Source: Xanthomonas floridensis
Lineage (GTDB): Bacteria > Pseudomonadota > Gammaproteobacteria > Xanthomonadales > Xanthomonadaceae
Direction: 5' to 3'
Assembly: GCF_001642575.1 (NCBI RefSeq)
Contig: NZ_LXNG01000005.1
Location: forward strand, 62,001-126,000
DNA length: 64,000 nt
Position 1 is the first letter of the stretch, and every line of letters begins with the position of its first letter. The position numbers were made by a program, and so were the translations under genes. Positions 18,385 through 27,700 of this stretch are shown here, piece after piece. The notes beneath the pieces were generated by a model. It had not been told where the DNA came from, made no database searches, and saw nothing but the letters and a program-made list of their open reading frames with translations.

Positions 18385-19036
18385 TGGTCGGTGTCGCGCC
18401 GACCTGCATGCTGCCGCTGCGCAGGTCCGCGGCGACCTTGGCAATCCCCTTTTCGCGCAGCGGGCCATCGAACTGGGTCTTGAAGGTCTGCACGTAGGAG
18501 ATGCCTTCGATCATCACGTCGAAGATCTTCCACTGGCCGCCGACATTGCGCATCAGGTAGTCGACCGGGGTCGGGTCGTTGCCGGCACGCAGCAGGTCGG
18601 TGGAAACCTTGACGCCGCGGTTGCCCGGCAGCGCGCTTTCGGACTTGCCGCGGAAGGTCGGCTTGCCTTCGAAGTTGAGCAGGGCGGTGCCGTAGCGCTG
18701 CATCAGGTTGTCGGCCATGGCATCGGCAAACAGCTTGATATCGGCATCGGAGGCGCCGCGGCCATGCACGCCCAGCACCAGGCGTGCGGCGTAGTCGCGG
18801 TCGAAGGCCTTGTTCAATTCGCCGTCGATGTACTGACGCAGCGCCGCCGGGTTGCTGCGGAATTCGGCGCGGCGCTGTTCCAGCGTGCTCAGGATGCGGG
18901 TGCTGCTGTCGATGACGGTCTTGGTCGCCGCGCCTTGCGCAGGTGCGCTGGCGGCAGCCGGCTGTGCCAGCACGGTGGCCGGTGCGCACACCAGCAGGGT
19001 CGAGGCCAGGACGGCGGAGAGCAGGGTGGTCTTCAT
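18374..19036 (-). CDS. mlaC: MlaC, periplasmic phospholipid-binding protein
   Basis: 220 residues with a cleavable signal peptide (to VLAQP, residue ~25). MlaC shuttles phospholipid between the MlaA-porin complex and the inner-membrane MlaFEDB complex. Family features visible: the YIDGELNKAFDRDYAARLVLG region, ALLNFEGKPTF, and VDYLMRNVGGQWKIFDVMIEGISYVQTFKTQF, which is the conserved lipid-cradle end of the fold. It overlaps mlaD by 4 bases (ATGA) and mlaB by 11 bases. Confidence 0.94.
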   Translation of the reverse strand: MKTTLLSAVLASTLLVCAPATVLAQPAAASAPAQGAATKTVIDSSTRILSTLEQRRAEFRSNPAALRQYIDGELNKAFDRDYAARLVLGVHGRGASDADIKLFADAMADNLMQRYGTALLNFEGKPTFRGKSESALPGNRGVKVSTDLLRAGNDPTPVDYLMRNVGGQWKIFDVMIEGISYVQTFKTQFDGPLREKGIAKVAADLRSGSMQVGATPTNGK

Positions 19037-19566
19037 TGGTGCGGTTCCGTAGAGGGAGAAGCGGGCTGGGCAGGCGGGGCGGCCTGACCGTCTGCAGCGG
19101 ATTTATCACCGCCGCCACTGAACATGTACTTGCCGACCAGCTGCAGCAGATCCACCGCCGGCTGGGTGAAACCGATCTCTTCGCCCGGCTTGAGCGTTTC
19201 CGGATCGCCGCCCGGCTGCAACCCGATATAACTCTCGCCCAGCAGGCCGCTGGTGAAGATGCCGGCCGAGGTGTCGGCGGGCAGGTCCTTGTATTTGGTG
19301 TCCAGCGACAGCGTGACCACCGAATCGAACTTGGTCGGATCCAGGCTGATGTCCGAGACCTTGCCGATGGTCACGCCACCGATCTTCACCGGTGCCTGTG
19401 CACGCAGCTGGCCAATCTGGCTGAAACGCGCGATCAGGGTGTACTGGCTGGAGCCAAAGCCCCAGCGCTGGTTGGTCGAGGCCACCGCCAGCACCAGCAG
19501 CGAGGCCAGGGTCAGCAGCAAAAAGGCGCCGACGGCGAATTCGAGTCGTGGTCCACGCATGGCCAT
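19033..19566 (-). CDS. mlaD: MlaD, MCE-domain substrate-binding subunit
   Basis: 177 residues. One N-terminal membrane helix (FAVGAFLLLTLASLLVLAV, ~residues 10-29) is followed by an MCE domain: YTLIARFSQIGQLRAQAPVKIGGVTIGKV to GIFTSGLLGESYIGLQPGG. MlaD forms the hexameric ring that channels lipid on the periplasmic side. A low-complexity Pro/Ser tail ends the protein. It lies eight bases downstream of mlaE. Confidence 0.95.
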   Translation of the reverse strand: MAMRGPRLEFAVGAFLLLTLASLLVLAVASTNQRWGFGSSQYTLIARFSQIGQLRAQAPVKIGGVTIGKVSDISLDPTKFDSVVTLSLDTKYKDLPADTSAGIFTSGLLGESYIGLQPGGDPETLKPGEEIGFTQPAVDLLQLVGKYMFSGGGDKSAADGQAAPPAQPASPSTEPHQ

Positions 19567-19574
19567 GGGCTATC

Positions 19575-20324
19575 TCACCTAAACAACATTGCAGAAAGGA
19601 CGAAGTTGAACATCAGCGTCAGCAGCGAGGCGTTCACCACCGCCCGGGTGGTGGCGATCGAGGTGCCTTCGATGGTCGGCTCGGCATGGAAACCCACATA
19701 GGCGGCCACCAGTGCAGCGGTGCCGCCGAAGATCGCCGACTTGAGCATCGCCACGCCGAAGTCGTCCCAGAAATCGACGCTGTTGCTCAGCCCCGACCAG
19801 AATGTGCCGTTGTCGATGCCCAGCACGTGGACGGCTTCGAAGTAGCCGCCGGTGATCGCCAGCGAACAGAACACGCCGGTCAGCAGCGGCACGGTCAGCA
19901 CTGCCGCCCAGAAGCGCGGCGCCACCGCCTTGGCCACCGGGTCGATGGCCATCAGCTCCAGCGCCTTGATCTGGTCGGTGGCGCGCATCAGGCCGAGTTC
20001 GGCGGCGATCGAGCTGCCGGCGCGGCCGATGAACAACAACGCGGTCAGCACCGGCGCCAGTTCGCGGTACAGCGACAGCCCCAGCAGCGTGGACAGCGCG
20101 TCCGATGCACCATAGGTGGTCAGCGTGCGGTAGCCCTGCAGGGTCAGCACCAGGCCGACGAAGGCGCCGCCAACGGCGATGATCGGCAGCGAGCGCGCGC
20201 CGACCTTGTAGATCTCGCGCACCAGCTCGGCGATGAAGTCGCGCGTGGGCAGCGAGCCGCGCAGCACGGTCAGCGAGAACAGCCCGGCGCGGCCGAAGGC
20301 GCGGATCGATTCGACCATGGCCAT
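19575..20324 (-). CDS. mlaE: MlaE, permease subunit of the Mla ABC transporter
   Basis: 249 residues, multi-spanning inner-membrane permease of the MlaE/YrbE family. Family signature EYKVGARSLPIIAVGGAFVG-like start (here REIYKVGARSLPIIAVGGAF) and the central LALVLTALLFIGRAGSSIAAELG segment with conserved E-L-G, then MRATDQIKALELMAIDPV. Its ATG overlaps the mlaF stop by one base (TGATG), so translation is coupled. Confidence 0.95.
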   Translation of the reverse strand: MAMVESIRAFGRAGLFSLTVLRGSLPTRDFIAELVREIYKVGARSLPIIAVGGAFVGLVLTLQGYRTLTTYGASDALSTLLGLSLYRELAPVLTALLFIGRAGSSIAAELGLMRATDQIKALELMAIDPVAKAVAPRFWAAVLTVPLLTGVFCSLAITGGYFEAVHVLGIDNGTFWSGLSNSVDFWDDFGVAMLKSAIFGGTAALVAAYVGFHAEPTIEGTSIATTRAVVNASLLTLMFNFVLSAMLFR

Positions 20325-21118
20325 CAGGCAGCACTCCGGTCGCGGCGTGGCGCCGCATCGAACGCGATCGGGCCATCTGGCTGCCCGTGCAGGAACTGCT
20401 GCACCAGCGGGTCGGTGCTGTCCTGCAGATCTTCGGGCGTGCCGGCGAACACGATGCCGCCGTTGGCGATCACCACCGCCTGATCGCAGATCGGCAGCGT
20501 CTCGTGCACATGGTGGCTGACGATGATGCTGGTCAGGCCCAGGCTGTCGTTGAGGCGCTGGATCAGGCTCATGATCACGCCCGAGGCGATCGGGTCCAGC
20601 CCGGTCAGCGGCTCGTCGTAGATCATCAGCGGCGGGTCCAGCGCCAGCGCGCGCGCCAAGGCCACACGCCGCGCCATGCCGCCGGACAACTCGCGCGGCC
20701 AGGCATCGGCAGCCGCCAGCAGGCCCACCGCGTGCAGTTTCATCTGTACCAGGCGCTGCAGCACCGGTGCCGGCAGACGCGTGTGCGTGCGCAGCGGCAG
20801 CGCCACGTTGTCGGCGACGCTCAGGTCAGTGAGCAGCCCATTACCCTGCAGCAATACGCCGACATTGCGGCGCATCTCCAGCAGCGCGCGGCTGCCCTGT
20901 GGAATCGCGTTGCCGAACAAGGTCACGGTACCGGCCACCGGGCGCAGTTCGCCGGTCAACGCCGCCAGCATCGTGGACTTGCCGCTGCCGGAAGGACCGA
21001 GCACGGCAGTGATGCTGCCGCGCGGCACATCGAGCGAAACGTCGCGCAGGATCGTCCGACCGCCGCGATCGATGCGGACACCGGACAATTGCACGACAGG
21101 GGGAACGGGCGCCGTCAT
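20324..21118 (-). CDS. mlaF: MlaF, ATPase subunit of the Mla ABC transporter
   Basis: 264-residue ABC ATPase. Walker A GPSGSGKST (~residues 41-49), Q-loop near VGVLLQGNGL, signature LSGGMARRVALARAL, Walker B LMIYDEPLTGLDP and the switch histidine in SIIVSHHV. It powers lipid movement through MlaE. First gene of the operon, divergent from recC across ~190 bases that must hold both promoters. Confidence 0.96.
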   Translation of the reverse strand: MTAPVPPVVQLSGVRIDRGGRTILRDVSLDVPRGSITAVLGPSGSGKSTMLAALTGELRPVAGTVTLFGNAIPQGSRALLEMRRNVGVLLQGNGLLTDLSVADNVALPLRTHTRLPAPVLQRLVQMKLHAVGLLAAADAWPRELSGGMARRVALARALALDPPLMIYDEPLTGLDPIASGVIMSLIQRLNDSLGLTSIIVSHHVHETLPICDQAVVIANGGIVFAGTPEDLQDSTDPLVQQFLHGQPDGPIAFDAAPRRDRSAA

Positions 21119-21311
21119 TGCAGCCTTTAACAGAATTCCAACGCGATAGAGTAACCGTCACACGGCTGAACATAACCGAACCGCCGCGTGCAGTATTGTC
21201 GCACTACGAACCAGCTACCGACGTGCGCCACAGTACGTTTCTGCGCAACACACCATGCTGTCGCACACGTCGGTCTCGCCGGCTGCGACACCGCTACGGC
21301 ATCATGCCCGC

Positions 21312-24300
21312 ATGATTCCCGCGCCCGATTTCCGCCTTTATCCATCCAATGCGCTGGATACCCTGGCTGCCCTGCTGGCGCAGGAGCTGCGCCGGCCGGT
21401 GCCCGGGCAGCCGTTGTTGCAGCCGGAGGTCGTGCTGATCCCGCAGGTGGCGATGCGGCGCTGGCTGCAGTCCACGCTGGCAGCCGAGCATGGGGTGGCG
21501 GCGAATCTGGAATTCCTGACCCCCGGCGAATTCGTGGCGCGCGCGCTGGAGCGCAACCTCGGCCCGGCCGACGACGATCTGGACATGGCCACCACGCAGT
21601 GGCGGCTGTATGCCGCGCTGCAGGCCGATCTGGGCAGCGATGCGGCACTGGCGCCGCTGGCTGGCTATCTGTCCGATGGCGATGCGCTCAAGCCCTGGGC
21701 GCTGGCCGGCGAGTTGGGCAGCGTGTTCGAGAAGTACCAGGCCTGGCGCCGCGACTGGTTGCTGCGTTGGGAAGGCGGCGCCGATGCCGACGACCCGCAG
21801 GCGCGGCTGTGGCGCAGCATCGCCACCGGCCGGCACTACCGCGCGCGCCGCATCGGCCAGTACCTGGATCGCTATGCGCGCGCCGACGGCCCGCTGCCGC
21901 AGGGCTTGCCGGCGCGGTTGTTTGCCTTCGCCATCCTCAATATCTCGCCCGACGTGTTGCGCGTGCTGGCCACGCAGGCGCGCGTGGGCACGCTGCATTT
22001 CTATCTGCCCACGCCTACCCAAGGCTATTGGGGCGATCTGCAGACGCTGTGGCAACGCCGCCGCGAGGGCGGGGCGGCGGCGTTGTTCGCCGACCAGGTG
22101 CAGGAAAACCCGTTGCTGCAGGCCTGGGGCGCGGCCGGCCGCGATTTCATGGCCTTGATCGGCGATTACGAAGTGGTGCACCCGCTGGCCGAAATCGCCG
22201 CCTATGCCGATCCGCTGGAGTCCGGCCGCCGCCTGCTCGCCGACGGCGGCCTGGGCGACAGCCTGTTGCGGCGCATGCAGAGCGACCTGTTCCATCGCCG
22301 CGCCCCGATGGTGCCGGCCGCATTGCCGGCGGTGAATCGGCACGACCCCAGCCTGCAGGTGCACGCCTGCCACACGCGCTTGCGCGAGCTGCAGGTGCTG
22401 CACGATCAGCTACGCGCATTGCTGGACGACGAGCGCTTCGAACCGCCGCTGCAGCCGCGCGAGATCGCGGTGCTGTCGCCGGATATCGACCCGTACGTGC
22501 CGTATCTGGACGCAGTGTTCGGCAGCCATGGCAGCGACGACGCATTGCCTTATGCCTTGGCCGACGCCAGTCCGCTGGCGAGCGAACCGCTGGCCGAGGT
22601 GTTTCTCACCCTGCTGAAGCTGCCGATCGCACGCTTCGGCCTGCACGAAGTCCTGGACCTGATCGCCAGCGCGCCGATCGCCGAAGCCGCCGGGCTGGAC
22701 GAGGCCGGGCTGGAACGCCTGCGCAGCTGGCTGCATGCGGCCGGCGCACGCTGGGGCCTGGATGCGGCGCATCGGCGCCAGCACCAGGCACCGGGCGATG
22801 ACGCCTACACCTGGCGCTTCGCGCTGGACCGGCTGTTGCTGGGTCATGCCAGTGGTGCCGACGACGATATCGACGGCGTGGCGCCGTGGCCGCAGCTGGA
22901 GGGCAGCGCACTGGCCGCGCTGGACACGCTGCTGCGCCTGCTGCGCGTGCTGGAGCGGCACCAGGCCGCACTGGCCGAGGCGCTGCCGCCGGCCACCTGG
23001 CGCGAGCGCCTGCTGGAGCTGCTGGATGCGCTGATTCCCACCGCGCCCTCGGCCCCGCGTGCGCAGCGCGCGCTGGACCGGCTGCGCAGCCTCATCGACC
23101 AGTTCGCCCGCGATGCGCAGCGCGCCCAGTACGCCGGCAAGGTGCCGGCCGAGGTGGTGCGTGCGCATTTTGCCGCGGTGCTGGGCGAATCGGACACGCG
23201 CGCACCGCTGCTCACCGGCGGCATCAGTTTCGGGCGCATGGTGCCGATGCGCCTGCTGCCATTCCGGGTGATCTGCCTGCTGGGCATGAACGATGGTGAT
23301 TTTCCGCGCCGCGACCCGGCCGCCGGGCTCAATCGCCTCACCGCCGAGCTGGGCACCGAGCGCCGCCGCCACGGCGACCGCTCCACCCGCGAGGACGACC
23401 GTTTCCTGTTCCTGCAATTGTTCGCCTCCGCGCAGGACGCGTTCTACCTGAGTTATCTCGGCGCCGATGCGCGCGATGGCAGTGCGCGCGAGCCCTCGGT
23501 GCTGGTCAGCGAATTGCTGACCACCGCGGCGCACTACCACGCCGCCGCCGATGCCGCCGGTACCTTGGTGGTGCAGCACCCGCTGCAGCCGTTCGCCGCG
23601 ACCGCCTTCGGTGCGCAGAGCGAAGCGGGCAAGGACCCGCGGCGTTTCAGCTATCGCCGGCAATGGCGCCCGGCCGTGGACAGCCTCACCGGCCAGCGCC
23701 AGCCGCTGGCGCCGTGGGTGGCCGGCGCGCTGCCGGCCGACGCCAGCGGATTGCCGGGCAGCGTGTCCATCGACGATCTGCGCCGGCTGTTCGGCGATCC
23801 GGCCGGGCAGTTCCTGCGCCATCGTTTGGGCATGCGCCTGCCCGATCCGGCCAGCGAAGACAGCGATCTGGAACCGCTGCTCGCACCCACGCGCGGGCTG
23901 GATCACTACGGCTTGCAGCAACAGGTGTTCGAGGCCGCAGTGGCCGATGACGTGGACGGGCTGTACGAACGTCTGCGCGCGCGCGCGTTGCTGCCGTCCG
24001 GCCCGCTGGGACGGCGCCAGCTCGACGAACGGCTTGCGCAATTGCGGCCCTATGCGCAGGCCTTCCGGCAGTGGCGTGGCGACACCGACGCGCAGTCGCA
24101 GCGGCTGCAGGTGCAGATCGGCGATGTCGCGCTGCATGGCCGCTTGCCCGGCTGGTACGCGCATGGTGTGGGGCGCGTGCAGGTGGGCGCGCTCACCGGC
24201 CGCAACGCGATCCGCCATGGGCTGGAATGGTTGCTCCTGCGCGCCGCTGGCGAGCAGGTGCCGTATGTGCGTTTCTTCGAGCACGACGACGGCCTGGGCC

Positions 24301-24710
24301 CGCATCCCATCGATGCCCAGCCGCTGGCGCCGGCACAGGCGCAGGCCGCGCTGGGCGAGCTGCTGCAGCTGTATCGACAAGGCCTGCAGGCACCGCTGCC
24401 GTTCGCGCCCTATAGCAGCTGGAAATACCACCAGGCCGCGCGCGGCGACGATCTGGACAAGGCCATCAAGGACGCGGCGGGGCAGTGGCAGGCCAGCTTC
24501 GGTTGGAGCGAATCGCATAGCCCGGAGCTGCGCCTGGTCAACCGGGGCCGCGACCCGTTCGCCGATGCGCAGCGGTTCAGCGCGTTCGCCAGCACCAGCC
24601 ATCGGCTCTACGACCTGCTGGAACGCGCCAACACCGACGCAACACTGGACCCGCAGCGCGTGATCGACAGCTGGCGGCACTGGCATGGCGCACAGGACGA
24701 GGGCGAATGA
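21312..24710 (+). CDS. recC: exodeoxyribonuclease V gamma subunit RecC
   Basis: 1132 residues, close to the E. coli RecC length (1122). RecC splits the duplex ahead of the motors and recognises Chi. Visible family features: LYPSNALDTLAALLAQEL at the start, the ARLFAFAILNISPDVLRVL stretch, AVLSPDIDPYVPYLDAVFG, FGRMVPMRLLPFRVICLLGMNDGDFPRRD, and the EDDRFLFLQLFASAQDAFYLSYLG core of its inactive helicase-like fold. ATG 21312 matches the family start; an upstream in-frame ATG at 21255 adds unrelated residues. It overlaps recB by four bases (ATGA). Unlike recB and recD it shows no repeat insertions. Confidence 0.95.
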   Translation: MIPAPDFRLYPSNALDTLAALLAQELRRPVPGQPLLQPEVVLIPQVAMRRWLQSTLAAEHGVAANLEFLTPGEFVARALERNLGPADDDLDMATTQWRLYAALQADLGSDAALAPLAGYLSDGDALKPWALAGELGSVFEKYQAWRRDWLLRWEGGADADDPQARLWRSIATGRHYRARRIGQYLDRYARADGPLPQGLPARLFAFAILNISPDVLRVLATQARVGTLHFYLPTPTQGYWGDLQTLWQRRREGGAAALFADQVQENPLLQAWGAAGRDFMALIGDYEVVHPLAEIAAYADPLESGRRLLADGGLGDSLLRRMQSDLFHRRAPMVPAALPAVNRHDPSLQVHACHTRLRELQVLHDQLRALLDDERFEPPLQPREIAVLSPDIDPYVPYLDAVFGSHGSDDALPYALADASPLASEPLAEVFLTLLKLPIARFGLHEVLDLIASAPIAEAAGLDEAGLERLRSWLHAAGARWGLDAAHRRQHQAPGDDAYTWRFALDRLLLGHASGADDDIDGVAPWPQLEGSALAALDTLLRLLRVLERHQAALAEALPPATWRERLLELLDALIPTAPSAPRAQRALDRLRSLIDQFARDAQRAQYAGKVPAEVVRAHFAAVLGESDTRAPLLTGGISFGRMVPMRLLPFRVICLLGMNDGDFPRRDPAAGLNRLTAELGTERRRHGDRSTREDDRFLFLQLFASAQDAFYLSYLGADARDGSAREPSVLVSELLTTAAHYHAAADAAGTLVVQHPLQPFAATAFGAQSEAGKDPRRFSYRRQWRPAVDSLTGQRQPLAPWVAGALPADASGLPGSVSIDDLRRLFGDPAGQFLRHRLGMRLPDPASEDSDLEPLLAPTRGLDHYGLQQQVFEAAVADDVDGLYERLRARALLPSGPLGRRQLDERLAQLRPYAQAFRQWRGDTDAQSQRLQVQIGDVALHGRLPGWYAHGVGRVQVGALTGRNAIRHGLEWLLLRAAGEQVPYVRFFEHDDGLGPHPIDAQPLAPAQAQAALGELLQLYRQGLQAPLPFAPYSSWKYHQAARGDDLDKAIKDAAGQWQASFGWSESHSPELRLVNRGRDPFADAQRFSAFASTSHRLYDLLERANTDATLDPQRVIDSWRHWHGAQDEGE

Positions 24711-27700
24711 GCGCGCCCACCGTGACCGACCCGTATCTGCAGCTGCCGCTGGACGGCGTGCGCCTGATCGAGGCCAGCGCCGGCACCGGCAAGACCTTCA
24801 CCCTGGCCACGCTGTTCACCCGGCTGGTGGTCGAGCGCGGCCTGCGTATCGGCCAGATCCTGGCGGTGACCTTTACCGAAGCCGCCACTCAGGAACTACG
24901 CCGGCGGATCCGCGAACGCCTGGTGCTGGCCGCCACGCTGGTTCCCGATGCGCCATCGCCTGTCGTGGCAGCGGCCCGGGCCGTGACCGAACCGGCTGCA
25001 ACGCTGGCGACCGACGCTGCCCCGTCTGCTGGCACGGCTTCGGCCGCAAACGAGCCGGCTCCCACGCAGGTGCGCGATGCGGCACCGCGTTCCGCAGCAG
25101 CGGCCGTGCCCGCGACCGCCCTCGCCGGCGACCCGTCGCAGCTGCGAGCCCAAGAGCACCCAGCGCCGCACGAACAGGACGCCCCCGACGTCCTGCTCAC
25201 CCGCGCCATCCTCACCACGCACCTAGCCGCCGGCACCGAGACCCCGGCCGCGCTGCGCCGCCGCCTGCAGCAGGCCGTGGAAGAAATCGACCTGGCCGCG
25301 GTGTTCACCATCCACGGCTTCTGCGCGCGCGTGCTGCGCGAACACGCACTGGAAAGCGGCCAGGCCTTCGCCGCCCCGCAACTGCTCGCCAACGATCGCG
25401 AACTGCTGGGCGAAGTGGCCGCCGACCTGTGGCGCCAGCGCGCCGCCGATGCCGTGATGGCCGAAGACCTGATTGCCCTGTGGTCCGGTGGCCCGCCTGC
25501 GCTGGCCACGGATCTACGCGCCTTGCTGCGCCACACCACGCTGCTGCCGGCGGTCTGCGCCGACAGCGACGATGCCGCTGCCTTGCTGCAGGCCGTGCAT
25601 GCCGCCAGCCACGCCCTGGCGGCTGCCTTCCAGACCCATGGCACGGCGTTTTTCGAAACGCTCATGGCCGCCATCGACGGCGGCGTGCTGAGCAAGGTCA
25701 GCTACAAACCCGAATGGCTCACCGCGCTGTGGCACTGGTTCGAAGCCTTCGCCGCGGCACCGTCGCAGGACAGCACACCGCATCCCAAGCTGGTCAAATT
25801 GACCGCGGCCGAACTGGCCGCGGGCACCAACAAGAAGTTCGTCGATCGCACGCCGGCCTCGCCGATGAGCCACGAGATCGATGGCTATCTCACCGCGCTG
25901 GCCCGTGTCGAGCAATGGCGCACGCGCCGCCGCATCCGCCTGCTGCACGCCCTGCGCGAGGATGCCATCGCACGGCTGGCGCTGCTCAAGCGCCAGCGCC
26001 GCGTACAGACCTACGACGACCTGGTCGATGGTGTCGCGCACGCATTGGAGGGCCCGCAAGCCGAGGCCTTGGTACAACGCCTGCGCGCGCAATACGCCAT
26101 CGCGCTGGTGGACGAATTCCAGGACACCGACGACCGCCAGTGGGCGATCTTTTCCAATGTGTTCGGCAACGGCGCGCTCGCGCGGGCGGCCGGGTTTGCG
26201 CCGTCGCTGTTTCTGATCGGCGATCCCAAGCAGGCCATCTACGGTTTCCGCGGCGGCGATGTGCGCACCTACCTGGCTGCGGCAGTCAGCGCCGAACTGG
26301 CCCCGCCGTTGAGCCACAATTTCCGCTCGCGCCCCGGCGTGCTGGCGGCGATCGATGCGCTGTACGCGCAAGCCGGCTACAGCGATGCCTTCCTGACCGA
26401 CGGCATCGCCTTCCACCCGGTGCAGCCAGGCACCAAGCGCCTGGACACCGACCTGCGACGCGCCGGTGCCACCGCCCCGGCGTTGACGCTGTGGCGCGCG
26501 CCCGAACCGCCGCTGCCTGCGAAGGGCAAGCCCAAGCCCTGGAGCGCCGGCCGCGCCCGCGAGCTGGCCACCGCCGCCTGCGTGGCCGCAATCCGCGGCT
26601 GGCTGGCCGCTGGCCGCGACGGCACCGCCACCATCAACGCGCATCCGGTGCAGGCCGGCGACATCGCGGTGTTGGTGCGCAGCCATGGCGAGGCCACCCG
26701 CATCCAGCAGGCGTTGGGCGCGGTGGGCATTCCCGCAGTGGCCGCCGGCAAGCAGAGCCTGTTCGCCACCGACGAAGCGCTGGAACTGCTGGCGCTGCTG
26801 CAGGCCTTGCTCGACCCGGGCGATGACAGCCGCCTGCGTGCCGCACTGGCCACGGTGCTGATCGGGCAGGACGCCATCGCCATCGCCACCCTGGAACACG
26901 ACGGCGAGCGGCATCGCCACTGGCAGCAGCAGGCGCTGGACTGGCGCGAACGCTGGCAACGCGGTGGCCCGCTGGCGCTGATCGGCGAACTCGGCGCCGC
27001 GCACGGGCAACGCCTGCTGGCCCTGGTCGATGGCGAACGTCGCCTCACCAATTACCTGCAACTGGCCGAACTGCTGCAGGAAGCCGACGCACGCGCACTC
27101 GGCCCGCATGGCCTGGTCGACTGGCTGGCACGCCGCATCGCCAATGCCGACGACAACGACGAAGCCCAGCAACTGCGGCTGGAATCGGACGCACGCCGCG
27201 TGCAGATCGTCACCCTGCACAAGAGCAAGGGCCTGGAGTATCCGCTGGTGTTCCTGCCGTACATCGGCATCGGCCGCGGCGACAAGGGCGCTGGCCGCCA
27301 CTGCGTGGTGCATGCGCCCGAGACCGGCCGCCAGCTGCACTGGAACGTGTCCAAGTGGAGCCGCGACAAGGAAGACCCGGCCTGGAGCGCGGCCGAAGCG
27401 GCCTGGAAGCAGGAACAACGCGCCGAAGACGCGCGCTTGCTGTATGTCGGCCTGACCCGCGCCGAGCACGCGCTGTGGATCGCCAGCGGCAGCTTCCACC
27501 AGCAGGAACGTACGCCGCTGGCCGGCATGCTGCGTGCGCTCGATGCGCTGCAGGGTGCGGCCGGCGAGGGCGTGGTGGTGGTCGACACCGCCACCCCGCC
27601 GGCCGAGCTGCCACGCCTGCCGCCCCCGCCCGAGGCGCAGGTGCCGCCTGCGCGCATCCCGCAGCGGCATATCGCCCCGGAATGGTGGGTCTACAGCTTC